NCBI GenBank assembly: GCA_963850525.1
Contig: CAWKLQ010000012.1
Location: 1-64,000, forward strand
Length of the DNA stretch: 64,000 nt
Direction: 5' to 3'
Source of the DNA: JAEMQF01 sp963850525
Lineage (GTDB): Bacteria; Pseudomonadota; Gammaproteobacteria; Burkholderiales; Burkholderiaceae_C
Shown: one piece after another, positions 26,586 through 35,855 of the stretch
Numbering within the stretch: the stretch's first letter is position 1
How the letters are laid out: each line of letters opens with the position of its first letter
Notes under the pieces: model-generated
Told to the model about the DNA's origin: nothing
What the model saw: the letters and a program-made list of their open reading frames with translations, nothing else
The model's database searches: none
Made by a program: the position numbers and the translations under genes

Positions 26586-27349
26586 GCCACGCCGGGCGCG
26601 CGTATGTGGTCAGCGCCGCCGCGGGCGGCATCGGCGGCGAGCTTGTCGCCTTGCTGCTCGGCGCCGGCGCGAGCGTTTTTGCCAGCGACATCAGTTCGCG
26701 CCGGCTCGCGCTGCTGGCCGAGCGTTGCGCGGCGCACGCGGCGCGTTTGCAGACATTGAAAGTCGACACTGCCGACGAAGCCGGCGTGCAGAGCGTATGC
26801 AGCGCAGCACTCGAGCGCTTCCGCGTCGTGCACGGCGTGGCCAACATCGCGGGCGGAATTGCCGGAATCGGCGAAGGCATCATCGACCGGCCGATCGACA
26901 AGATCACGCTCGACGAATTCCAGCAGACGGTTCGCCTGAACCTGCAAAGCGCATTCCTCATGACGCGCGCTTTCGTGCCGCACTTTCGCGAGCAGCATTA
27001 CGGCAAGGTGGTGAACGTCGCGTCGCTCGCCGCGTTCGGCAATTTCGATTCGATGGGCAACGCCGGCTACGACGCGGCGAAGGCCGGCGTCATCGGCCTG
27101 ACGCACACGCTGTGCCGCAGCCTCGGGCCGGACGGCATCCGCGTCAACGTCGTCGCGCCAGGCTCCGTGTTCACCGAGCGTGTGCAGCAGAGTTTCAGCC
27201 CCGAGTTCATCGACATGCAGCGTCGCCGCATCCCGCTGCACGTCTTGACAGGCCCGCGCGATATCGCGAACGCGCTGGCCTTCTTGCTCGCGCCGGATTC
27301 GGACCAAATCAGTGGTGAAGTGATCCGCGTCAGTGGCGGACTGCGTTAG
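26582..27349 (+). CDS. SDR family oxidoreductase
   Basis: 255 residues, GTG start overlapping the previous TGA (GTGA). The cofactor loop reads SAAAGGIGG in place of the usual TGxxxGIG, the middle motif is IAGG in VANIAGGIAG, and catalytic residues are in VNVASLAAFG and YDAAKAG (YxxxK). It ends EVIRVSGGLR, as in FabG-like enzymes. It probably oxidises the hydroxyacyl product of the preceding hydratase. The unusual cofactor loop still allows NAD(P) binding. Confidence 0.9.
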   Translation: MSHAGRAYVVSAAAGGIGGELVALLLGAGASVFASDISSRRLALLAERCAAHAARLQTLKVDTADEAGVQSVCSAALERFRVVHGVANIAGGIAGIGEGIIDRPIDKITLDEFQQTVRLNLQSAFLMTRAFVPHFREQHYGKVVNVASLAAFGNFDSMGNAGYDAAKAGVIGLTHTLCRSLGPDGIRVNVVAPGSVFTERVQQSFSPEFIDMQRRRIPLHVLTGPRDIANALAFLLAPDSDQISGEVIRVSGGLR

Positions 27350-27371
27350 TCAATCGAAAGGAATCAACATC

Positions 27372-28538
27372 ATGTTCAACTCCACAAGACGGCTTCTCAG
27401 CCAACTCATCGTCGGGCTGCCCGCGGCCCTGGTCGCGCTGGCCACTGCGCCGGCCTACGGCCAAGCGAAGGAGCCGGTGAAGATCGGCGTCGTGCTGAGC
27501 CTGAGTGGCCCGGCAGCGGTGTTCGGGCTCCCCGAGCGCGACGCGATCGCCGCCGTCTACAAGGAGATCGCGCCCAACGGCGAAATCAACGGGCGCAAGG
27601 TCGAGCTCGTCTACTACGACGACAAGACGAACCCCACCGAAGCCGCGCGCGGCGTCACGCAGCTCATCAATGACGACAAGGTGATCGCCATCGTCGGCCC
27701 GGGAACCGGCGGCAACATCCTCGCCGCAGGCCCGATCGCCGACCGCCTGAAGGTGCCGCTGCTGGGGCCGGCGGGAACGGTCGCAGTCACCGACAAGAAC
27801 AACGCCTTCTATCCGTGGGTGTTTCGCGTCGCGATCAACGACATGATCGGCGTGCGTGCGCTGCTCGAAGGCGCGGCCAAGGCCGGCGCGAAGCGCATCG
27901 GCGTGATCTACCAGGAAGACGCGTACGGCAAGTTCGGCGTCGAGTTCGCGCAGAAGCTCAGCACCGAGCTCGGCTTTCAGGTCGTCGAATCGGTGAGTTC
28001 ACCCTACACCGCGACGGACCTGACGTCGCACGCCGTGAAACTGCGCAACGCGAATGTCGATGCGGTGTTCATGCAGCTCTCGATCGCCTCGCTCGGCGCG
28101 GCGTTCCTGAAGGCATCCAACGAAGTCGGGTTGAAGGTCCAGTTCTACGCAAACTCCGGCCTGTCGCAGCGCTCGTTCATCGACGCCGCCGGGCCGCTGG
28201 GCGAAGGGGTGCGCGTGCTGAGCATCGGCAACCTGCCCTACGACCCCACGCCCCCGGAGCAGAAGCTCGTCGCCGTGCTCGCGAAGAACGGGCTCAAGCC
28301 GCAGGGCTGGGGTGAGATCATCGGCACGAACGGGCTGATGACGGCAGTGGCGGCGTTGAAGACCATCGACGGCGCGGTCACCGGGCAGAAGATGCGTGAT
28401 GCGATCGAGACGCTCTGCGGTTACGACACCTACTCGATGGGCAAACCCTGCTTCTCCAAGGACAACCACGACGGCTGGGGCGCCGACGCGCTCGTGCTGA
28501 CGACGATCCGCGGCGGCCAGTTCCGCTCGCAGCGCTAG
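27372..28538 (+). CDS. Branched-chain amino acid-type ABC transporter substrate-binding protein (LivK-like)
   Basis: 388 residues. Signal peptide with basic start and hydrophobic core (LIVGLPAALVALATAPAYGQ). The type I periplasmic-binding fold begins VKIGVVLSLSGPAAVFG, followed by GREVEL-like GRKVELVYYDD, and AIVGPGTGGN. In this family the ligand is often an aromatic or dicarboxylic acid instead of an amino acid. Placement after catabolic enzymes suggests it binds the pathway's substrate. It starts 22 bases after the SDR stop. Confidence 0.9.
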   Translation: MFNSTRRLLSQLIVGLPAALVALATAPAYGQAKEPVKIGVVLSLSGPAAVFGLPERDAIAAVYKEIAPNGEINGRKVELVYYDDKTNPTEAARGVTQLINDDKVIAIVGPGTGGNILAAGPIADRLKVPLLGPAGTVAVTDKNNAFYPWVFRVAINDMIGVRALLEGAAKAGAKRIGVIYQEDAYGKFGVEFAQKLSTELGFQVVESVSSPYTATDLTSHAVKLRNANVDAVFMQLSIASLGAAFLKASNEVGLKVQFYANSGLSQRSFIDAAGPLGEGVRVLSIGNLPYDPTPPEQKLVAVLAKNGLKPQGWGEIIGTNGLMTAVAALKTIDGAVTGQKMRDAIETLCGYDTYSMGKPCFSKDNHDGWGADALVLTTIRGGQFRSQR

Positions 28539-28593
28539 CTCTTGGCCGCGCGCCAGGCGAACGAAGAAGCACGGCGCGGACGGCAGCTCTTCC

Positions 28594-29436
28594 ATGATCG
28601 AGTACATCGTTCGCGGCCTGCTCAACGGCGCGGTCTACGCGCTGCTCGCGCTGCCGATGAGCCTGCTCTTCGCCACCGCGGCGACGGTCGACTTCGCGAT
28701 CGGCGCGTATGCGCTGATCGCTGCGGCAGTCGCCACTTCCGTCGCCGGGCCGCTCGGGCTGGTGGCCGCGTTGCTCAGCGCACTCGCCGCGTCGGTCGTG
28801 ATGGCGGCGATCTTCGCGTGGCTCAAGCGCAGCGGCGAAGAAGGCATTCGCGTCGCGCTGGCGAGTTTCGGCCTGTCGGTGGCGATCGCCTCGATCGTTC
28901 TCATCATCTGGGGAACGAAGCCTTTCGTGCGACCCACCTTCACGACGTTTTTCGAGATCGCGACGCTGCGCATCAACCCGCAGGGCCTGATCAACGTCGG
29001 AATCAGCCTGGCTATGGTGGTGCTGCTCTACTTCCTCCTGCAACGCACGAACCTGGGCCGCATGATGCGCGCCGCGGCGGCCAACCCGAGTGGCGCCGAG
29101 CTCGCCGGCATCCCGGTGCTCGGCGTGCAATGCACGACGATCCTCGCTGGTGGTCTGCTCGGAGGCACGGCGGGGCTGTTGATCGTGCACAGCTCGGGAA
29201 TGGACTTCACGGCGTCGCTGAGCCTGACCTTCATCGGCTTCGCCGCGGCCATCATCTTCGGCATTCAAAGCCCCGTGCGCAGCCTGCTCGGCGGCCTGGC
29301 GATGGGCGTGATCGAGGCGCTCAGTTCGGGCTACACGTCGGGCATGGTGACGACGATGTTGCCGTCGCTGTTCATGCTCATCGTTCTGATGACGGGCCAG
29401 CTCGGCGCGAACCGCTTCTCCGGGGACCGCCCGTGA
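28594..29436 (+). CDS. Liv-type ABC transporter permease (LivH-like)
   Basis: 280 residues, about eight membrane helices. The family opening IEYIVRGLLNGAVYALLALPMSLLF and the EAA-like loop region around GMDFTASLSLTFIGFAAAIIFG are visible. Inner-membrane subunit partner of the next gene. It overlaps livM by 4 bases. Confidence 0.9.
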   Translation: MIEYIVRGLLNGAVYALLALPMSLLFATAATVDFAIGAYALIAAAVATSVAGPLGLVAALLSALAASVVMAAIFAWLKRSGEEGIRVALASFGLSVAIASIVLIIWGTKPFVRPTFTTFFEIATLRINPQGLINVGISLAMVVLLYFLLQRTNLGRMMRAAAANPSGAELAGIPVLGVQCTTILAGGLLGGTAGLLIVHSSGMDFTASLSLTFIGFAAAIIFGIQSPVRSLLGGLAMGVIEALSSGYTSGMVTTMLPSLFMLIVLMTGQLGANRFSGDRP

Positions 29437-30431
29437 CGCTGCTGCGGGATCGGCGCAATACGCTGGTGATCGTGATCGTCGCGGCCATCGTGTGCAGCGT
29501 CGCACCGCTGCGCGCGGTGTGGCTCGACATGGCGGTGCTGACCGGCATCCTGTCGCTGATCGCACTCTCCGCCGGGCTCAGTTACGGCCAGGCCGGGATC
29601 CTCTCGATGGCACAGGGCGCGTTCGCCGCGATCGGCGCTTATGCCGCCGCGGTGTGTTCGGTGCGCTACGGCTTGCCGGCGCTGGCCGGGCTGCTGCTCG
29701 CGCTCACGATTCCGGCGGCGATTGCCTGGGGATTGGCGCGAATGGTGACGCGCATGGCGCCGCTCGCCACCGCGCTCGCGACGCTGGCACTCGGCACCTT
29801 GATCGAAATCGTCGCGCGCAACTGGGACAGCGTCACCGGCGGCTACGTCGGCATCGCCGGAATCCCGCCGATCAAGGGTTTCGAGAAGGCGTGGGTCTTC
29901 AACCTGCTCGTCTGGGGAATCGTCTGCATCGCCGTTCTCGCCTACGAGAACCTGATGCGATCCGCCTACGGGCGCGCGCTCAACGCAGTGCGCCACGACC
30001 GCACGCGCGCGATCGCCGACGGCGTGGCCGTTGCGCCGCTGCTCAGCGCGATGCTTGCGCTCTCCGCCGTGATGGCCGGCGCAGGCGGCTGGCTTTACGC
30101 GCACTACATCACCTACATGAGTCCGCAGTCGCTCGACACGCACACGTCGATCTCGGCGCTGCTGATGGCGGTGGTGGGCGGTGCCGGCTACATCCTGGGG
30201 CCCGTGCTCGGCACGATGGTGCTGAACCTGGCCGGCAGATTCCTGCCGGCGCAGGAGGCGCAGGGCCTTTTCTACGGCGGCATGTTGATCGTGATCCTGC
30301 TCGTCGCGCGCGACGGCTTCATGGGCGCGGCCGAGCGTGCGCTGCAGCGGTGGCGCAGCGCGCGTGGTCGCGCCACTGCGCCACCGCGAAGCGCCGCCGC
30401 GGCCGGCGCTGAATCGAAGGCCTCGCCATGA
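29433..30431 (+). CDS. Liv-type ABC transporter permease (LivM-like)
   Basis: 332 residues, GTG start overlapping the livH stop (GTGA). The motif GLSYGQAGILSMAQGAFAAIGAYAAA is the LivM hallmark, and a late VVGGAGYILGPVLGTMVL segment is conserved. About nine to ten membrane helices. The alanine- and arginine-rich tail is cytoplasmic. It pairs with livH to form the channel. Confidence 0.9.
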   Translation: MTLLRDRRNTLVIVIVAAIVCSVAPLRAVWLDMAVLTGILSLIALSAGLSYGQAGILSMAQGAFAAIGAYAAAVCSVRYGLPALAGLLLALTIPAAIAWGLARMVTRMAPLATALATLALGTLIEIVARNWDSVTGGYVGIAGIPPIKGFEKAWVFNLLVWGIVCIAVLAYENLMRSAYGRALNAVRHDRTRAIADGVAVAPLLSAMLALSAVMAGAGGWLYAHYITYMSPQSLDTHTSISALLMAVVGGAGYILGPVLGTMVLNLAGRFLPAQEAQGLFYGGMLIVILLVARDGFMGAAERALQRWRSARGRATAPPRSAAAAGAESKASP

Positions 30432-31228
30432 CGACGGGCTCGATGCTGCGCGCCCAAGGCGTGCGCATGCAATTCGGCGGCATCGTCGCGCTCGACGACG
30501 CGGGCGTCGAAGTGACGCCGGGGCGCATCGTCGGCCTGATCGGGCGCAACGGCTCGGGCAAGAGCACGCTCTTCAACTGCATCACGGGTTTCCTCGAGCC
30601 GAACGCCGGGCGCATCACGCTCGATGGGCGCGACATCGGCGGCTTGGCACCACATGACATCGTCAAGGCGGGTGTCGCGCGCACCTTCCAGACGCCGCGT
30701 GTCGACCTGCGCGCGACGGTGCGCGACGCCGTGCTGTGCGGCCTGTTTCCCACGGTCACGCGCAGCTTCGCCGCGGCAGCACTCGGCCTGCCCGCGGCGC
30801 GTGGCGAAGAGCGCGCGCTGCAGAACCGCGCCGACGAAGTGCTGCGCCAGCTCGACATGGAGCCCTGGCGCGATGTCGAAATCGGCAAACTCTCGATGGG
30901 CCGGGTGCGAATGGTCGAAGTCGCGCGCGCCATGGCGGCGAACGCGCGCTACCTGCTGCTCGACGAACCCGCGGCCGGTCTGAGCCGCGCCGAGCACGAA
31001 GTGCTCGCCCGCGAAATCCGCAAGCTCGCCGCGCAGGGCATCGGCGTGCTGCTCGTCGAGCACAACTTCGGGCTGATCCGGATGCTGTGCGACAGCGTGA
31101 CGGTGCTCGACGCGGGGCGCGTGCTGCTCAGCGCGACGCCGCAGGAAGTGGAGCGCGACGAGCAGGTGCGGCGCCTCTATCTTGGCGCGGCAACAGAGGC
31201 GGTCAGCGTTGCCGGGGAGCCCGCCTGA
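30428..31228 (+). CDS. Liv-type ABC transporter ATP-binding protein (LivG-like)
   Basis: 266 residues. Walker A GRNGSGKST near residues 38-46, Walker B in RYLLLDEPAAGLS, and the signature helix region appears as LSMGRVRMVEVARAM, in which the usual LSGG is LSMG. Start ATG overlaps the livM stop. It hydrolyses ATP to drive import through the LivHM channel. Confidence 0.92.
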   Translation: MTTGSMLRAQGVRMQFGGIVALDDAGVEVTPGRIVGLIGRNGSGKSTLFNCITGFLEPNAGRITLDGRDIGGLAPHDIVKAGVARTFQTPRVDLRATVRDAVLCGLFPTVTRSFAAAALGLPAARGEERALQNRADEVLRQLDMEPWRDVEIGKLSMGRVRMVEVARAMAANARYLLLDEPAAGLSRAEHEVLAREIRKLAAQGIGVLLVEHNFGLIRMLCDSVTVLDAGRVLLSATPQEVERDEQVRRLYLGAATEAVSVAGEPA

Positions 31229-31932
31229 TGGGACTCAAGGTCGAGGGCTTGAGCGCGCGCTACGGCCGCATCGAGGTCTGCCGCGGCGTGTCGTTCACGG
31301 TCGACGACGGCGAGTTCCTCGTCGTGCTCGGCCCGAACGGCGCGGGAAAAAGCAGCCTGCTGGGCGCGCTGGCGGGCAGCGTCGAGGGCGACGGCGAAAT
31401 CCTCATCAACGCGATGTCATTGCGCCAGCGGCCGGCGCGGCGCCGCGCGCGAATGGGAATCGCGCTCGTTCCCGAGGGCCGGCGCAACCTGTTTTCGCCG
31501 TTGACAGTGGAAGAGAACCTGCGCCTGGGCCTGCGCCTGCTGCCCCAGGCCGAACATCCGGCGATGCGCAGCTCGCTCGACGCGATGTTTCCTATCCTCG
31601 CGCAGCGTCTGCACCAGCCCGCCGGCTTGCTGAGCGGTGGCGAGCAGCAAATGCTCGCGATCGCAGTCGCGCTCGCGCGGCGCCCAAGCGTGCTGCTGCT
31701 CGACGAACCGTCGCAGGGCCTGGCGCCGCTGATCCTGGAGCAGCTCGTGCAGGTGATCGGCGCGCTGCGCGCACTGCGCGTGAGCGTCGTGCTTGCGGAG
31801 CAGAACCATCAATTTGCCGCACGCCTGGCCGATCGCTACCTGGTGCTGCAGGGCGGCGAGATCGTCGGTGGGGGGAGTGGCGACGAGCTGAATGACCGCG
31901 AGCGTGCTGCGGCGGCGTTGATGGGGCTCTGA
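31228..31932 (+). CDS. Liv-type ABC transporter ATP-binding protein (LivF-like)
   Basis: 234 residues. Walker A GPNGAGKSS near 33-41, signature LLSGGEQQMLAIA, Walker B VLLLDEPSQGLAP. The first ATG overlaps the livG stop (TGATG). Last gene of the LivKHMGF set; 58 bases separate it from the next gene, so transcription may continue. Confidence 0.92.
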   Translation: MGLKVEGLSARYGRIEVCRGVSFTVDDGEFLVVLGPNGAGKSSLLGALAGSVEGDGEILINAMSLRQRPARRRARMGIALVPEGRRNLFSPLTVEENLRLGLRLLPQAEHPAMRSSLDAMFPILAQRLHQPAGLLSGGEQQMLAIAVALARRPSVLLLDEPSQGLAPLILEQLVQVIGALRALRVSVVLAEQNHQFAARLADRYLVLQGGEIVGGGSGDELNDRERAAAALMGL

Positions 31933-31990
31933 GATTCACGGCCCATCTAAACTCGCCGCATCCCCCTTATCCGCCCCTTCGAGGCTCACC

Positions 31991-32920
31991 ATGACATCCC
32001 CAGGCCAGCGGCTCAGAGCCCTCATCCAAGCCCCCGAGATCCTCGTCCTGCCCGGCGTTTACGACGGCTTCAGCACGCGGCTTCTGAAGAAGCTGGGGTA
32101 CGGGGCGGCCTTCATCACCGGCAGCGGCATCAGCGAGAGCCGCCTGGGCCAGCCGGACCTCGGCATCATGGGCATGGAAGAGAACGTCGCCGCGGCGCGC
32201 GCCATCGCCGCCTGCACCGACATGCTGTTGCTCGCCGATGGCGACACCGGCTACGGCAACGCCATCAACGCCTACCACACGGTGCGCGCCTTCGAGCAGG
32301 CGGGGGTGGCCGGCGTGATGCTGGAGGACCAGGTGTGGCCCAAGCGCTGTGGCCACATGAAAGGCAAAGAGGTCATTCCCGCCGAGGAGATGGCGCAGAA
32401 GATCCGCGCTGCGGCCGAGGCGCGGCGCGACCCGCACTTCGTCATCAAGTCGCGAACCGATGTGCTCGCCACGCATGGCGTGCCCGAGGCGATCCGGCGC
32501 CTGAACCTCTACGCCGAGGCGGGCGCGGACCTGCTCTTTGCCGACGCGGCGCTGTCGCGCGAGGACATAGCCACCATCGCGCGCAACGTCAGCAAGCCGC
32601 TGTGCGTGAACATGGGTTTCGGCATCCGTCAACGTTCGACCACGCCGCTGCTCTCTGCCGCGCAGCTCGCCGCGCTCGGCGTTGCCGTCGTGATCTTCCC
32701 GCGTCTGCTGACGGCTTGCGCGTTGCGCGGCATGCAGCAGGGAATGGCGCACCTGAAGCAGTCGCTCGACACCGGCGAAGTGGTGGACCGGCCCGACGCG
32801 CTCGTGTCGTTCGAGGAGCTGCAGGACATCATGGGAATGGCCGAGGTCGAGGCGATGGAGCAGCGTTTCCTCACCGCGTCGCAGCTCGAAGCGAAGTACG
32901 GCAAAGGCTCGCCGCGGTGA
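31991..32920 (+). CDS. PEP mutase/isocitrate lyase family enzyme
   Basis: 309 residues. The isocitrate-lyase-superfamily signature KRCGH lies in WPKRCGHMKGKE near residues 117-121, and the metal-binding segment is LLLADGDTGYGN. The fold includes 2-methylisocitrate lyase, oxaloacetate decarboxylase and carboxyvinyl-carboxyphosphonate phosphorylmutase. Length and the AFEQAGVAGVMLEDQ stretch fit a C-C lyase on a 2-oxo or hydroxy acid. It may release pyruvate or a similar product in the pathway. Strong family call, uncertain substrate. Confidence 0.85.
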   Translation: MTSPGQRLRALIQAPEILVLPGVYDGFSTRLLKKLGYGAAFITGSGISESRLGQPDLGIMGMEENVAAARAIAACTDMLLLADGDTGYGNAINAYHTVRAFEQAGVAGVMLEDQVWPKRCGHMKGKEVIPAEEMAQKIRAAAEARRDPHFVIKSRTDVLATHGVPEAIRRLNLYAEAGADLLFADAALSREDIATIARNVSKPLCVNMGFGIRQRSTTPLLSAAQLAALGVAVVIFPRLLTACALRGMQQGMAHLKQSLDTGEVVDRPDALVSFEELQDIMGMAEVEAMEQRFLTASQLEAKYGKGSPR

Positions 32921-33711
32921 TCGACTGCCACGCGCACGTGATGCGGCGCGACGCGCCCCTCGCACCGCAGCGCCACTCGGCGCCGGCGCGCGACGTCAAC
33001 CCGGAGGACTTTCTCGCCGTGCTCGACGAACACGGCCTGGCGCGCGGCGTGCTCACCGCGCCGAGCTTTTACGGCAGCGACAACTCGTTGCTGCTCGCCG
33101 CACTCGACGCGCATCCGCAGCGCCTGCGTGGCACGGTGATCGTCGAGCCCGACGTCTCGCTGGACGCACTGCGTGCCATGGCGCGCCGCGGCGCCGTCGG
33201 CGTGCGGCTCAACTGGTTCCGGCGTGAGCAGCTGCCCGACGTGGCCGCGTACCGCGGGCTCTTCGAGCACGTGCGGATGCTGGACTGGCATGTCGAGATC
33301 TACGTCGAGGGCGCCAAGCTCGCCGCGCTGCTGCCGGCGGTGCGTGCCAGCGGCGTCAAGGTCGTGCTCGATCACTTCGGCAGCCCGGACCCCGCGCGCC
33401 GCCTCGCCTGCCCCGGTTTCATGCAGGCGCTGGCGGGCGTGCGTGCCGGCGACACCTGGGTCAAGCTGTCCGCGGCGTATCGCCTGGGCGGCGCCGACCC
33501 GCGAGCCTACGCGCAGGCGCTGCTGGCCGCAGGCGGGCCCGGGCAACTGGTGTGGGCGAGCGACTGGCCTTTCGTCGGGCATGAGGCGACGGTGACTTAT
33601 GCGCAGTGTCTTGAGGGCCTGAACGACTGGGTTCCCGATGCGGCGGCGCGGCGCACCATCCTCGTCGACACACCCGCGCGCCTTTTCCATTTCGACAGGA
33701 GCCCGCCATGA
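32917..33711 (+). CDS. Amidohydrolase family protein (amidohydro_2, PDC-hydrolase-like)
   Basis: 264 residues. GTG start overlapping the previous TGA. The TIM-barrel begins VIDCHAHVMRRDAPL with the HxH metal motif, continues GTVIVEPDVSLDALRAMARRG, and has VVLDHFGSPDP, then WASDWPFVGHEATVTYAQ with the late Asp. The family includes 2-pyrone-4,6-dicarboxylate hydrolase and lactone hydrolases. It probably hydrolyses a lactone or C-C bond in the same pathway. Confidence 0.83.
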   Translation: MIDCHAHVMRRDAPLAPQRHSAPARDVNPEDFLAVLDEHGLARGVLTAPSFYGSDNSLLLAALDAHPQRLRGTVIVEPDVSLDALRAMARRGAVGVRLNWFRREQLPDVAAYRGLFEHVRMLDWHVEIYVEGAKLAALLPAVRASGVKVVLDHFGSPDPARRLACPGFMQALAGVRAGDTWVKLSAAYRLGGADPRAYAQALLAAGGPGQLVWASDWPFVGHEATVTYAQCLEGLNDWVPDAAARRTILVDTPARLFHFDRSPP

Positions 33712-34649
33712 AGTCTTTGTCTTGCATCGCTGCCCTGCTGCTCGCCACAGGCGCGGCAAGCGCCGCCGAACCCTTGAAGCTCATCATCCCGACACCACCC
33801 GGTGGCGGGACGGACGGCTTCTTCCGCGTGCTCGCGCGCGAGGCCGAAGGGCCGCTCGGCCAGCCTATCGTGATCCTCAACGTGCCGGGCGCCGGAGGCA
33901 CCATCGGCGTCGCGCAGATGACGCGCGCCGCGCCCGATGGACAGACGCTTGCCGCCGTGTGGCTGGGGCCCGTGACGGTGAGCCCGCACACGACCAAGGT
34001 GACCTACACGCCGACCGACTACGTGCCCGTGGTGCAGGTGTCGAGCGCGCCTTACGTCATGTGCGTGCAGCCGAATTTTCCTGCTGCGAACGCGCAGGAG
34101 CTGATTGCCGAGCTCAAGCGTTACCCCGACAAGTACACCTACGGCAACGACGGCATGGGCGGCCCGGGCCACCTGGGCACGGCACGCATCCTGCGCGCCA
34201 CCGGCGCCGGCGCGCGCGACGTGCCTTTCAAGGGCGCGGGCGAGACGCTCACCAGCTTCCTGGGCGCGCACGTCGACATCTACGTCGGCTCGATTCCGCC
34301 GATCCTGCAGCACGCGCAGGCGGGCAAGGCCAAGTGCCTGCTCGTGACCTCCGACGAACGCAGCCCCGCGCTGCCCTCGGCGTCGGGGCTGCGCGACATC
34401 GGCCTGACGGGCGAGGAGACGATCCTCTGGCGCGCCGTGCTCGTGCCCAAGGGCACGCCGCCGGAGCGCGTGGCGAAGCTCGCGACGGCGTTCGAACAGG
34501 CCGTGAATGCGCCGGCGTCGCGCAAGTTCCTGCAAGACGCAGGCGAGCAGGTGGTGATCCGCAAGGGCGCCGAGCTGCGTGACTACATCGACCGGGAGTA
34601 CGAAGCGATGCGCTTGACCGCGCGTGCGCTGAAGCTCACGCCGCAGTGA
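33708..34649 (+). CDS. Bug/TctC family tripartite tricarboxylate receptor
   Basis: 313 residues. The signal peptide is LSCIAALLLATGAASA. The mature part begins EPLKLIIPTPPGGGTDGFFRVLARE, then VLNVPGAGGTIGVAQMTRAAPDGQTL, both diagnostic of Bug receptors. It captures a carboxylate in the periplasm. No TctA/TctB genes accompany it, which is usual for the numerous Bug proteins of Burkholderiales. Start ATG overlaps the previous stop (ATGA). Confidence 0.9.
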   Translation: MKSLSCIAALLLATGAASAAEPLKLIIPTPPGGGTDGFFRVLAREAEGPLGQPIVILNVPGAGGTIGVAQMTRAAPDGQTLAAVWLGPVTVSPHTTKVTYTPTDYVPVVQVSSAPYVMCVQPNFPAANAQELIAELKRYPDKYTYGNDGMGGPGHLGTARILRATGAGARDVPFKGAGETLTSFLGAHVDIYVGSIPPILQHAQAGKAKCLLVTSDERSPALPSASGLRDIGLTGEETILWRAVLVPKGTPPERVAKLATAFEQAVNAPASRKFLQDAGEQVVIRKGAELRDYIDREYEAMRLTARALKLTPQ

Positions 34650-34685
34650 GGCTTCTCCATGCGCTAGTCTAGCCTTCTGACCGGA

Positions 34686-35855
34686 TCAGGCAGACCCCGC
34701 ACCGGGCGCCGCTCGCCCGATGCTGCGGCGCGCAACGACGAGATCGTTCAGCACCGACGTCCCGTCGACCACGGCCATCATTCGAGCGTCGTTGTGCAGG
34801 CGCACGAGGGCGTGGTCCGCGGCGAGCGCCGCCGAGCCCATGCAGCTCGACGCCCAGCGACACGCGTCGAGCGCGAGTTCGCCGCTCATCGCTTTGGCTG
34901 CCGACGCGAGCGCGGTCGCGTCGGCAGCGCTCAGGTCCGCGGCGACGCGCAGGCACAGCAGCCGCGCCGCTTCGCAGCGGCCCCACAGCCCCGCATAGCC
35001 CTGTTGCACGAGGCTGCTCTCGGCCAAAGGCTTGGCCGCGACGATGCGCTCGCGCGCATAAGCCGCCGCGAGGTCGAGCGCGGCACCGGCGATGCGCAGG
35101 GATTGCAACGCCGCGAGCAAACGTGCGATCGGGAACGCCGCTTTCGCGCCGCGCGCCCCCGCGCCTTCTGCGTCGAGGCGCAACTCCTGGGGCAGCTCGC
35201 AGTCCCGCAACTCCAGGTGCGCGAAGCTCAAGTGCCGCAGGCCCACCGGCACCTGCGCGCGGCGCACCAGACCGGCGGTATCGGCGGGCAGGATGAAGCG
35301 GGTGAACTCGCCCGGCGCGTCGCCGGTGCGCGCGAGCACGACGAAGACGGACGCATGCAAACCGTGCGTGACCCAGGTCTTGCGGCCGTTCAGCACGTAG
35401 CCGTTGCCGGCGCGTCGCGCCACCGTCTCGAGGCGCGTGAGGTCTGAGCCGGCCTGCGGCTCGGTGATCGCGATCGCGCCGATGTCTCTGCCGCTGAGCA
35501 GCCCCGGCAGAAAGCGCTCGCACTGCGCGGGCGAACCGAAGTCGTGCAGATAGCGCTGCACGCTGTGGTTGCCCAGCAGCGTGAGCCCGGGCGCCAGGCC
35601 TTCGACGAGCGCGGCAAACTGCAGTGCGCTCAGGCCCTTGCCGCCTGCGGCGCCGGGCAAGATCGAGCCGAGGTAGCCGGTCGGCTCGAGGGCGCTGAAG
35701 ACCTCGCGCAACTCGGCGAGCGTCAGGCTGCGGTCTTGCGGCGCAGCGTGCGATGCGGCAATCTGCGCAGCGTGGTCGCGCAGCTCGAGCTCATCGGCCG
35801 AGGATGCGAAGCGCGGCACTTGTGGTTGCGGCGAATTCGACGCTGCGCTCATCAT
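34686..35855 (-). CDS. Acyl-CoA dehydrogenase family protein
   Basis: 389 residues. FAD-containing fold with the AIAITEPQAGSDLTRLETVARR block (flavin and substrate contacts), VLNGRKTWVTHGLHAS, and a late GTSVLNDLVVARRSIGRA. It likely introduces an alpha-beta double bond in an acyl-CoA. The start overlaps the CoA-transferase stop (TGATG). Converges with the Bug gene; 36 bases lie between the stops. Confidence 0.87.
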   Translation of the reverse strand: MMSAASNSPQPQVPRFASSADELELRDHAAQIAASHAAPQDRSLTLAELREVFSALEPTGYLGSILPGAAGGKGLSALQFAALVEGLAPGLTLLGNHSVQRYLHDFGSPAQCERFLPGLLSGRDIGAIAITEPQAGSDLTRLETVARRAGNGYVLNGRKTWVTHGLHASVFVVLARTGDAPGEFTRFILPADTAGLVRRAQVPVGLRHLSFAHLELRDCELPQELRLDAEGAGARGAKAAFPIARLLAALQSLRIAGAALDLAAAYARERIVAAKPLAESSLVQQGYAGLWGRCEAARLLCLRVAADLSAADATALASAAKAMSGELALDACRWASSCMGSAALAADHALVRLHNDARMMAVVDGTSVLNDLVVARRSIGRAAPGAGSA

